A stretch of 64,000 nt of DNA from a virus. The stretch's first letter is position 1. Every line of letters begins with the position of its first letter. Shown piece by piece: positions 1 to 7,462 of this stretch. The notes beneath the pieces were generated by a model. The model made no database searches. It was not told the DNA's origin and saw nothing but the letters and a program-made list of their open reading frames with translations. The stretch spans positions 152,025 through 216,024 of the IMG/VR virus record IMGVR_UViG_3300043446_004437, one strand, 5' to 3'. The position numbers and the translations under genes were made by a program.

Positions 1-137
1 TCTCTATAGCCAAAAGGTGGTATAACATTTTTGTAACCAGCAATAAAGTCATCAGTTAACTTAAAAGAAAACATAGATGATTGTTTGGTAGCGATTGGGC
101 TTAGATCTGGATTACCATTCTCAATTTCTTCTGGCAT
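1..137 (-). CDS. Probable class II ribonucleotide reductase, N-terminus only
   Basis: Only the first 45 codons are in the window; the gene runs off the left edge. The ATG at 137-135 is preceded by a good ribosome binding site, TAGGAG, which overlaps the stop codon of the 232-aa gene before it. The peptide starts with an acidic stretch. From about residue 23 it reads FSFKLTDDFIAGYKN followed by PPFGY. This resembles the start of adenosylcobalamin-dependent (class II) ribonucleotide reductases, where an F-x-L-x-x-x-F-x-x-x-Y segment leads into a P-F/W-G-hydrophobic motif and then a conserved Arg-Thr-Tyr segment. If correct, the enzyme makes deoxynucleotides for phage DNA synthesis and belongs to nucleotide metabolism, not to the virion. 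The call rests on a short segment; the diagnostic catalytic cysteines lie outside the window. Confidence 0.45.
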   Translation of the reverse strand, partial: MPEEIENGNPDLSPIATKQSSMFSFKLTDDFIAGYKNVIPPFGYR

Positions 138-145
138 TTTGACTC

Positions 146-844
146 CTATTGGTTAATCTTCTTGATGTATTTGGAATTTGTTTTTTCAATCTCTGTAGCT
201 TTAATTTTTAGTATATCTTGTACCGAATAAACCTTGTGTATTTCTCTTTCAAAGAAATAACCGCTTCTCCAGTTAAAAACATTATTAACATTCTTTTTGT
301 GGTTAACAAACATATTACATACTACCGCTCCGCCATAAGACTTAACGATGTTTGCAAGTTTTATTTTCAATTCTTCAACATTTAAACTATCTAAATCTTC
401 ATTCTCTCTAGCTTTTTCATATAACCAATTGAAAGCTTGTCTATTCATTGGCGATATGTCTATTGGGTCTATGACGCCTAATAGTATTGCTTTATTTCTA
501 TTTTTTCCTATCTCAATATCTTCTTTAACAACTTTTTTAAATAGGTCAAACCAGTCTCTTTCATTGAATTGAACCCAAGCCGTACACCAAAACAAAAGGT
601 TTTCTGGCGGAGAAGGAATCTGACTTTTCTCCGTATAAGGCAGTAGGGTAGCACAGCTTATTGCTCGCTTCATAAAAGCTTTTCTTGTATCTAAATCTTT
701 AGATTTTGATCCAGATATTTCCCATAGCTTATTTATATTTTTTTTCCAGTCTGTTGGACCAAGAAATATGTTTAGATATTTTTCTGCGACTTCAAAAGAT
801 ATTGTGTCTTCTTCTATAACTTTTTCTAAAATATCTAAAGACAT
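146..844 (-). CDS. Hypothetical protein, 232 aa
   Basis: I do not recognise this protein. It is a mostly helical, Lys/Glu-rich soluble protein without signal peptide or membrane segment. Its centre is rich in aromatic residues (LLFWCTAWVQF, DWFDLF, NWLYEK), and a basic C-terminus ends in KKINQ. The ATG at 844 has the site AAAGGA seven bases upstream. The gene lies downstream of the two hairpins that appear to end the tail operon, and its stop codon overlaps the ribosome binding site of the probable ribonucleotide reductase. That suggests it is co-expressed with nucleotide metabolism rather than being a virion protein. No catalytic motif is evident. Confidence 0.75.
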   Translation of the reverse strand: MSLDILEKVIEEDTISFEVAEKYLNIFLGPTDWKKNINKLWEISGSKSKDLDTRKAFMKRAISCATLLPYTEKSQIPSPPENLLFWCTAWVQFNERDWFDLFKKVVKEDIEIGKNRNKAILLGVIDPIDISPMNRQAFNWLYEKARENEDLDSLNVEELKIKLANIVKSYGGAVVCNMFVNHKKNVNNVFNWRSGYFFEREIHKVYSVQDILKIKATEIEKTNSKYIKKINQ

Positions 845-894
845 TTATAATCCTTTATAAAACTACTAAAACTCATAAAAGAACCTTATAAAAA

Positions 895-924
895 GATTAT
901 CCCGCTCCTAAGAGCGGGATAATC
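895..924 (-). terminator. Strong intrinsic terminator hairpin
   Basis: A perfect 13-bp inverted repeat (arms 895-907 and 912-924, core CCCGCTC/GAGCGGG) encloses a 4-base loop. On the minus strand it is followed at once by five T residues (890-894 on the plus strand are A). It lies between the last tail gene and the 232-aa gene. The plus-strand side also has a short T-rich run, so it could work in both directions. Confidence 0.85.
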
Positions 925-973
925 CTTTTCTCATCGCTGAGCGTCGGTTTCCGTGATAATGATTATATCACAG

Positions 974-999
974 AAAACATAGCGCTCACACTATGTTTT
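974..999 (-). terminator. Second hairpin directly after the last tail gene
   Basis: The arms AAAACATAG (974-982) and CTATGTTTT (991-999) form a perfect 9-bp stem with an 8-base loop, starting six bases after the stop codon of the 210-aa gene. On the minus strand the T residues form the 3' arm, as in A/T-flanked intrinsic terminators. A weaker hairpin, GTGATA/TATCAC (953-971), follows. The stem is AT-rich, so termination strength is uncertain. It may work in tandem with the strong hairpin at 895-924. Confidence 0.5.
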
Positions 1000-1004
1000 G
1001 TTTT

Positions 1005-1637
1005 TTACAATGCTTTTGCGGATGGAACGCCTTTGTATTCTTTTGGATGTGCTCTACCGTAAATGGTAGTTGCATTTGGTTGACCGTATCCAGATTCGAA
1101 TACTGTTGCGCTAGCAACACCATGGACATCAAATGGCCTAAAGTATCCAAATGATGCTGGTGCACCCTGGGCCTCTGTTCTTGGTGCGTGCCCAAACCCA
1201 GTTGGCATGACTTCTGCTGCGGCAACGCCGTCAAATACAAAGTTGCTGTAAAAGCCATAGTACAAACTTCTTTTAGCGTGACCGCCATTAAGAGCTTTTG
1301 CGCCTTCAATACCTTTGTATTCATGAGGACGGAATCTTACGCCATCATATGTTGCGGTACCGTCAGCAAATGTGCCTGCTAATGGAGTGGTCCCAACATA
1401 TAAAGTTGAACCAGTAAAGAGCTGGGACATAAGAACGTTACCAGGACGGTTGCCTGTTCCTGGAGTATGGCCATTATCTGGACCACCTCTTAACAATTGG
1501 CTAGTGTTGTATAGAGGGTAGTAAGAATATGTACCCTTGCCCTTTGCTTTGCCAGTCATTGTGTAATATGGGTTAACCATATCGTTGGTGTTTTGGCCCT
1601 TTAAAACAGGTCTTGGACCAACATAAAATGTAGCCAT
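1005..1637 (-). CDS. Small virion-type protein with repeated YKG-x-x-x-AKAL units, 210 aa
   Basis: This is the last gene of the tail operon. It is rich in Gly, Tyr, Pro and Ala, with no membrane segment. The start ATG has a strong AAGGAGA site. A short degenerate unit recurs in the C-terminal two thirds: EYKGIEGAKAL, then FDGVAAAEVM, FDVHGVASATVF and finally EYKGVPSAKAL at the C-terminus. Each unit appears as a turn (Y/F-x-G-V) followed by a small-residue strand. The spacing and composition suit a compact repetitive beta structure, such as a decoration, fibre-associated or baseplate-tip protein, but I cannot assign a named family. Its place at the operon's end, followed by two hairpins, supports a structural role. 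The function is inference. Confidence 0.7.
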   Translation of the reverse strand: MATFYVGPRPVLKGQNTNDMVNPYYTMTGKAKGKGTYSYYPLYNTSQLLRGGPDNGHTPGTGNRPGNVLMSQLFTGSTLYVGTTPLAGTFADGTATYDGVRFRPHEYKGIEGAKALNGGHAKRSLYYGFYSNFVFDGVAAAEVMPTGFGHAPRTEAQGAPASFGYFRPFDVHGVASATVFESGYGQPNATTIYGRAHPKEYKGVPSAKAL

Positions 1638-1719
1638 TATTAAATCTCCTTATAGAGGATTGATACCCATATAGTAAAATTGCATATGAGTTTTTTGAAG
1701 CTTTATTTGAAAAATAAAA

Positions 1720-3003
1720 CTAGACATTCAGGGTATCGTAATCAATTATCAAATCAGATAATACTGGAGCCGTTTTATCTTCGAGCATATTAAGGGTTAT
1801 TTCTATCCACACCTCAGCTGAAGCCCCGGGATTTGTAACGGTATATGAAGAATCAATAGACTCGCTACCAGAATCAAATGGATATATAACCCTATAGGAA
1901 AACGCTTGTGAAATCAACGATCTTGGAACGTTAAAAATTACCGGATCAACTGTTATTGAAGATATAAGCTTATCTGGTGGAGCTTTAAAGTTTAAAATAG
2001 TTTTTCCGGAAGAGGCAAACTTATCATATCTGACGTCAAAATCAGATAAACCATAAGTGTAAATATATTTATTTAATTCTTTAAAATAGTTTTCTTGACG
2101 CAAAACCACTCTTATAGCCGTCATATCTAGATCGGCAAAATAGAAACACAGGGGGCCAGAATTTCTTATCTCATCAGAACCATTAATTATCCAAGCTCCA
2201 GGTGGAACATGCCCTACCGCCTCAACTTCACCATCATAAAGAGTATTATCATTTAACGGCGTCCACCCATCTGCGTCTGTTAGGGTCGGATTTGTTTTAT
2301 TAGTATATTCAATGGAATATACATTTACTGAGTGCATTGGATATGGGTTAAGTTTTACGCAATTAGTTTTTAGCGATCCAGTAAATTCAGCCGGTATCTT
2401 GCAATAGAACATCATCTGAGCTGCGCCCAGTGCATTTGTATCGGATATCAAGGTTCTACTCCAGACCTTAGATGGATCATCCATTATTGCATTATATACT
2501 GGCGTTGTATTTACGATTGCACCAGGAGTATCTATACCGCCCAAATTGTTTTGGATATTAGTTTTAAACAAATCAGGGACTACTTGACCAGCTGAAGAAT
2601 TATAAAACTTAACCTTTGAACTTGAGGCGTTTGGTACTTTGGGTAGAGTTATTATATTGTAATGTGGATCTACAGTTAACAGTTCATTGGGTCCAATTGA
2701 AAAATCTGTAGAATTAAATCTACTAAACTGAACCTGATTGAATGAATGTATAGATGCTCTATTACCACCAGCTTCTAAGGCTGAAATTCTATCTCTAAGA
2801 TCATTAACCGCATTCGATAACATTGCTTGATCTTTCAACACTCTTTCAAAAGCTTGTTCCAATTTTGAATCAACAACGTTTGCTTTATTGTATAAATACA
2901 ATAAGTCTTGATAGTTCTCTTCTATCCTGGAGTTATAATCATTGCTGTCTACTGGCCCACCATACTGCATGTCTCTTTTTTGGGTGTTCATTATTTCTGC
3001 CAT
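1720..3003 (-). CDS. Baseplate or fibre-type tail protein, coiled-coil/beta paralogue, 427 aa
   Basis: Residues about 20-85 form a helical heptad-like segment ending in DLRDRISALEAGG, a likely trimeric coiled coil. The rest is beta-rich. Residues near 310-360 contain a module, YTYGLSDFDVRYDKFASSGK, shared with the 706-, 640- and 882-aa proteins encoded just upstream: an aromatic residue, G-hydrophobic-x-D/S-hydrophobic, then a strand and an S-K turn. The ATG at 3003 lies one base after the stop of the preceding gene, indicating translational coupling. The architecture suggests a peripheral baseplate or short tail-fibre subunit. There is no enzymatic motif. The family assignment is inferred from internal similarity, not from a recognised named domain. 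Confidence 0.75.
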   Translation of the reverse strand: MAEIMNTQKRDMQYGGPVDSNDYNSRIEENYQDLLYLYNKANVVDSKLEQAFERVLKDQAMLSNAVNDLRDRISALEAGGNRASIHSFNQVQFSRFNSTDFSIGPNELLTVDPHYNIITLPKVPNASSSKVKFYNSSAGQVVPDLFKTNIQNNLGGIDTPGAIVNTTPVYNAIMDDPSKVWSRTLISDTNALGAAQMMFYCKIPAEFTGSLKTNCVKLNPYPMHSVNVYSIEYTNKTNPTLTDADGWTPLNDNTLYDGEVEAVGHVPPGAWIINGSDEIRNSGPLCFYFADLDMTAIRVVLRQENYFKELNKYIYTYGLSDFDVRYDKFASSGKTILNFKAPPDKLISSITVDPVIFNVPRSLISQAFSYRVIYPFDSGSESIDSSYTVTNPGASAEVWIEITLNMLEDKTAPVLSDLIIDYDTLNV

Positions 3004-3004
3004 A

Positions 3005-3409
3005 TTATCTACCGTTCTCTAATCTAGTTACTTTAGTTTTTAATTTTGCCAAAATTGCCGATAACCCATTAAGCTTATTCAATAAAAAATCTGTTTCTTG
3101 CTGAGGGTTTAAGCCAGTTGTATCATCATAGTAAACTTTAATTGGTCTTAGATCATAAAATAAACCGTCACTGTATTTTTGATAATCTAATAAATTATTT
3201 AAATTTCCTACAAAATTATCAGAAATATTGTTTATATTTGATTCTGTTTTTGTTAATGAATTATTAATTTTATTAATATCTATAATAAAAAAATTTGATT
3301 CACGATTTTCTACTGTGCTATTTCTTGCCCCTCTATAGGTTTGTCTAAACCTTCCAAAAAATGGCTGCATCACCGTGTCTTTGGCTTTGCTCAAATATGT
3401 TATTGGCAT
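3005..3409 (-). CDS. Small tail protein, 134 aa, probably coiled coil
   Basis: A short protein with a basic N-terminus. An Asn/Asp-rich helical middle (DINKINNSLTKTESNINN, about residues 45-62) and a C-terminal leucine-heptad segment (LNGLSAILAKLKTKVTRLENGR) suggest oligomerisation. The site AGAGGT lies directly before the ATG. The gene is squeezed between two larger proteins of the same paralogous series and resembles their N-terminal coiled-coil part without the beta domain. It may be a linker or chaperone for these baseplate proteins. No specific function can be read. Confidence 0.65.
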   Translation of the reverse strand: MPITYLSKAKDTVMQPFFGRFRQTYRGARNSTVENRESNFFIIDINKINNSLTKTESNINNISDNFVGNLNNLLDYQKYSDGLFYDLRPIKVYYDDTTGLNPQQETDFLLNKLNGLSAILAKLKTKVTRLENGR

Positions 3410-3417
3410 GGTTACCT

Positions 3418-5538
3418 CTACAGATCTTTATGTTTAAATTTTATTTTTATATAATCAACTTTAGGACTAGCAAAAGGATTGTCAAACCTAGTTAAGTCTA
3501 TTCTATACCTAATAGCTGTAGGCGCATTTGAATTATTAGATAGATAAGAAAATCTTGACAAACCGTTAACTGGAGCAGATGCTATTATCTCTTTTCTGCC
3601 AAAAGGATTATCAATTGTAAAATATAAGTTGTCATTCATGTTTCTATTTCTAAAATCAAAACTATTTAAATAGAAAAAATAATCAGTAAATATTACACCA
3701 TACTTAGAAAAATCTGTTCCGTTTGTTAAGGAAAAAGAAACCGCACCAGAAGAAGGCTTGTTATATGTCACCACTAAATCATTTATGCCACCTAAAAAAT
3801 TCCATTCTATATTTTCGCTTAATTTTCCTGCGGGTAGATCTGCTATCTTTACTCCATTTAAAAACACTGCTAAATCAAAGTCGGCAACTGATTTTTTAAT
3901 TGTGTTAATGGCTTTAATTTCTGTATCGCAAATAATTTTTGACTGTATAAAACCATAACTAGGCGAAGTTATTCCTGTTGATATAGACCCCAAGTTTTGT
4001 ACGAGTACATTTTTTAATAGTGTATTATCTAAATTGTTCACTTCCGAAAACCAATAGTTGACGTCTTTATATATTTGAGATTTGCTTCCTAAATAATAAT
4101 AATGTTTAAAAGAATTTAAATTTCCCAAAAGAATTGGAGAAATATAATTTTCATTATTCTCAAGAGCTGCTATTCTATATACATTTTTATCTTGATATAT
4201 TTTTTGGTTTGGATTTAGATCGTTTGCATTCTTAGAGGTTTGGTCTATTGGTATTAGTTGAAGTTCATTTTTTTTTGGAGATGAAGATATATATTTAATA
4301 TTTTTTGTAGAACCAGTAAAATTAACAAAGTTAGAAGAACCATTTTTATCTAAGCTCAATGGTGTTACTGGCGTCCAGTTAAAATCATAAATAGATATTG
4401 CACTTGGATTATCAACGGCTACGTAATAGGCGATTGCCCCATCATTTATATATTCCTCTTTTGCTTCTACCGCAACTGAATCTATAACAAGATGATTATT
4501 GTCAGATACTGGTAATTTAATTGGTTTTGAAATAATTGTACCAGTTTTTGATTTAGTTACCGAACTAATAATCAAATCCCTTAAACCAATTCTATAAACA
4601 TAAGGAGAAGACGATTCTCTGTCTATATAATCTGGTTCATTTTTTAATAAAATTAATTCTATAGAAGAGTAATTTCTTGGCTTAATTGAAAAATTAAAAA
4701 CATCATAATCCAAATTTGAATCTTTTACAAAAATTTCTTGAGGAGATGCGTCACTATAATTTACCTTCAACTGTGTTATAACGGGAGAAGAAGTTAATAA
4801 ATAACCCTGCACTTTAGAAAGTATTATATTTCTATTAATTGGTATATTTATAACTATAGAAACCGGATTTGGTGACTGAGTTCTATGCTCATAAATCCAA
4901 TATGTATCGTTCAAGCCATCAAAAACATTTGAAAAAGTTTCAACATCAATTGTATCTGATAACAAAAAACCATTTTCATACAAAGAAACTTTTGGTCTTA
5001 CGCCAGGTAAATTATCTGTAGCAAATATAGAATATCTATCGGAGTTTTCCGAATTTAATGCTGCGCAACTAGTTTGTATATCTACATATCCAGTGGTTAA
5101 AGGTATATCTATGTTTGATGTGCTTGAAAAATTTTCTGTGTACGAATAAAAATATCCATCTGAATTATTATTAATAAATAATAAATCATCTACTTTTGCT
5201 TCTAATAATTTTCTTTTTGTTTTTAATTGTTCAATTTTTTTATTTAAGGTTGTAACAACTCCAAAAAGTTCTTCGTTATTTTCTAAAATACAATCATACA
5301 AAATATCTAAATTAAAAAGACTGTTAACCATTAACTCATTTAATGTATCAACATTAGTTGTATCTGTACCGTTAAGTGCAGCGTAGTTTATGCTAAGTGG
5401 TAAACCTGGTTTGTTAATGGAAAAATAATCACTAAAGGCATTGAGTATCTGCTGATCGGTTGGCTTTGCCCCATTAGAATAATATAATTTATATATATTT
5501 TCTAGAAATCTTCTTTTTTGTATTGTAGATATGTTCAT
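3418..5538 (-). CDS. Baseplate or tail-fibre-type protein, coiled-coil/beta paralogue, 706 aa
   Basis: The N-terminal 130 residues are helical and include a heptad segment around NEELFGVVTTLNKKIEQLKTK. The remainder is beta-rich and Asn/Ser-rich, typical of structural tail proteins. The shared module of this gene cluster is clear at about residues 320-350: YRIGLRDL, a strand, then ISKPIKL. It is followed by a possible accessory beta domain (YYVAVDN ... WTPVTP). The ATG overlaps the previous stop in an ATGA arrangement with CAGGT as ribosome binding site, so it is translationally coupled to the 640-aa gene. It is probably a peripheral baseplate component. No cleavage or binding site motif is visible. 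Confidence 0.75.
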   Translation of the reverse strand: MNISTIQKRRFLENIYKLYYSNGAKPTDQQILNAFSDYFSINKPGLPLSINYAALNGTDTTNVDTLNELMVNSLFNLDILYDCILENNEELFGVVTTLNKKIEQLKTKRKLLEAKVDDLLFINNNSDGYFYSYTENFSSTSNIDIPLTTGYVDIQTSCAALNSENSDRYSIFATDNLPGVRPKVSLYENGFLLSDTIDVETFSNVFDGLNDTYWIYEHRTQSPNPVSIVINIPINRNIILSKVQGYLLTSSPVITQLKVNYSDASPQEIFVKDSNLDYDVFNFSIKPRNYSSIELILLKNEPDYIDRESSSPYVYRIGLRDLIISSVTKSKTGTIISKPIKLPVSDNNHLVIDSVAVEAKEEYINDGAIAYYVAVDNPSAISIYDFNWTPVTPLSLDKNGSSNFVNFTGSTKNIKYISSSPKKNELQLIPIDQTSKNANDLNPNQKIYQDKNVYRIAALENNENYISPILLGNLNSFKHYYYLGSKSQIYKDVNYWFSEVNNLDNTLLKNVLVQNLGSISTGITSPSYGFIQSKIICDTEIKAINTIKKSVADFDLAVFLNGVKIADLPAGKLSENIEWNFLGGINDLVVTYNKPSSGAVSFSLTNGTDFSKYGVIFTDYFFYLNSFDFRNRNMNDNLYFTIDNPFGRKEIIASAPVNGLSRFSYLSNNSNAPTAIRYRIDLTRFDNPFASPKVDYIKIKFKHKDL

Positions 5539-7457
5539 ACCTGTTTTACCTTTGCAGCCAATTTGTAAGAGTATACTACTGGAGCAATATTTGATGATCC
5601 TTTAACAATTTTAATTTTTACTAAAATATTTTTAACCTGCTGCGGCACCGTATACTCTACATTGTTTATACTAGTTTTTGGATAGTTCATATATTGAACA
5701 CCGGGTAACTTAAAACCAGTAGCTATGTTTTGATTAAATGCAAATATTTCCGGAACACTTATATTAGTACTAGAATTTGTTGTAAAACCATATTGGACAG
5801 GGGCTATTTCAATCCATTTTTGGCCATTATCTATTGATATATACCCCTGTATATAACCGCCAGATTCTGCTATTTCGTTATAATTGCTTTCTATATCTAA
5901 CATCACAGACTCTACTGGAGAATCAAAGACATAAGGCTTAGATATTATATCTGCAGATAATTCATACTCCTGATAGGCAATTGAAATATCTCTAATGCCT
6001 ATAGCCATTCTTTTTGCTGGAAGAACTTCTTTAGCTGTTTTTATTGGGACATTAAAAGTTTCTTCAAGTAACCCAGCGGAATCTGGTTCGTTTGAATTTT
6101 TTATTATAACACTTATATTTTTACTCAAAACATTATCTCTTTTAAAGATATTTGGATTTGTAAGATTTGGCACCAGTGCTGATTTATCATAGATGACTTG
6201 TGTGTATAGCTCTTTATTAACAGCTTCTGGATTAAATCTGTTAACACCATAAAATGGACTGTTGTCTGCGTTACTCGCCTCGTAATTTGTTTGCCAATAT
6301 GTATGTAAAATTTCTACGTTTTGATAGTATGGTTGTTCTAAAACAACTCGACACTCTTTTAAAATTCTTTCTGAAAAGAAAAATGTAGCGGCGTTTAAAG
6401 AATAGTTTTTTAAAGATTCTTTAGTAAGATTTTCTATCGATAAACCTATAAAAAATTCTTCTTTCAATATTTGTTCTATGTTCCCAGCATTATCTGTTAG
6501 ATGTATTTCTTTTACTTTAACTATCTTTGATGAATCAAAATATGGAGTTATATTGATCGAATTTGCTTTTTGACCAGCAGCTGCTTTGATTGTAAAATCA
6601 AATATAAGAGGTTGATTTACGTCATGATCGGCCCAATTAATTAAAGAATTTTGTTCGGCCGCGACCAATGTAGAATCATTAACTATATAGCTAAACTCGA
6701 GTGGACTTCTGTACACGTTGTCATTTGGTTCTACTTTTATTGCCTCGTATATATAATGTGTTACTGGATTAGAATCAACTAAGCTGCCAACAAAAGAAGA
6801 GCTTGCAGAACTTGCAAAACTGTATTCATAATTTATACCAGAAATACTATTTTCTTTTTTGACCGCTAAATTATTATTGCCAATAAAACCATTTGAAGGA
6901 TTAACAGTAACCAAATTTGCAAACCATTTGATTGGTTTATCTTTTATTCTTAAAGAAGCAAAACCATTTTGTATCATAGGATTTTGATTTGATTGTATTT
7001 TTGCCCAATCAATATAATCGCCATTCTCAAATGAATCGCCATTATAAATCAGATCATTTGAAGGACTCTTGCTGTACATTTGCAATACTTTTGTTTTTGA
7101 AAGAATTCTTTCTGAATACTTTTTTTCATTTTCTATTTCCGAAGTAAATAGATTAAACAGGCTAACAGCTTTAGCATTTAAAAAATCTAATTGTTTAGCT
7201 GAAACATTTATATCGTCTCTTATAGAATTTATAAACTTGTTAACCTTAGTCGAAGAGGGTACTTCGCTATTTTCAAACAGCTCTAAAGATGTTCTAGGCG
7301 AATTAATTTTGTCGTAAATTTCGCTTAGATTTTTGTTAAAATCTTTTAACACATCTTCCTTAGTTACATATTCTCCAGCAGCCTGCTTCTTGAGCATCTC
7401 TGCGATGCTCATCGCGATTTGGTCATACACTAATGTTATGGGAGAAAGTTGCGCCAT
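5535..7457 (-). CDS. Baseplate or tail-fibre-type protein, coiled-coil/beta paralogue, 640 aa
   Basis: Residues 1-125 are largely helical. The segment after it, DLIYNGDSFENGDYIDW, looks like the start of a carbohydrate-binding-like beta domain. At about residues 480-510 the module GIRDISIAYQEYELSADIISKP matches the 706-aa protein closely. It is followed by a strand-turn-strand segment, GYISIDNGQKWIEIAP, which resembles a repeat found in beta-sandwich tail proteins. The gene starts five bases after the stop of its upstream neighbour and overlaps its downstream neighbour by four bases. It is probably an outer baseplate subunit. Paralogy with the flanking genes suggests duplication followed by specialisation. 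Confidence 0.75.
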   Translation of the reverse strand: MAQLSPITLVYDQIAMSIAEMLKKQAAGEYVTKEDVLKDFNKNLSEIYDKINSPRTSLELFENSEVPSSTKVNKFINSIRDDINVSAKQLDFLNAKAVSLFNLFTSEIENEKKYSERILSKTKVLQMYSKSPSNDLIYNGDSFENGDYIDWAKIQSNQNPMIQNGFASLRIKDKPIKWFANLVTVNPSNGFIGNNNLAVKKENSISGINYEYSFASSASSSFVGSLVDSNPVTHYIYEAIKVEPNDNVYRSPLEFSYIVNDSTLVAAEQNSLINWADHDVNQPLIFDFTIKAAAGQKANSINITPYFDSSKIVKVKEIHLTDNAGNIEQILKEEFFIGLSIENLTKESLKNYSLNAATFFFSERILKECRVVLEQPYYQNVEILHTYWQTNYEASNADNSPFYGVNRFNPEAVNKELYTQVIYDKSALVPNLTNPNIFKRDNVLSKNISVIIKNSNEPDSAGLLEETFNVPIKTAKEVLPAKRMAIGIRDISIAYQEYELSADIISKPYVFDSPVESVMLDIESNYNEIAESGGYIQGYISIDNGQKWIEIAPVQYGFTTNSSTNISVPEIFAFNQNIATGFKLPGVQYMNYPKTSINNVEYTVPQQVKNILVKIKIVKGSSNIAPVVYSYKLAAKVKQV

Positions 7458-7462
7458 GGTTG

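Noticed and set aside
986-1324. Minus-strand frame of 112 codons overlapping the 210-aa gene
   Set aside because: It is out of frame with the gene that has the strong AAGGAGA site. It would start inside that gene with no ribosome binding site and ends within the terminator stem.
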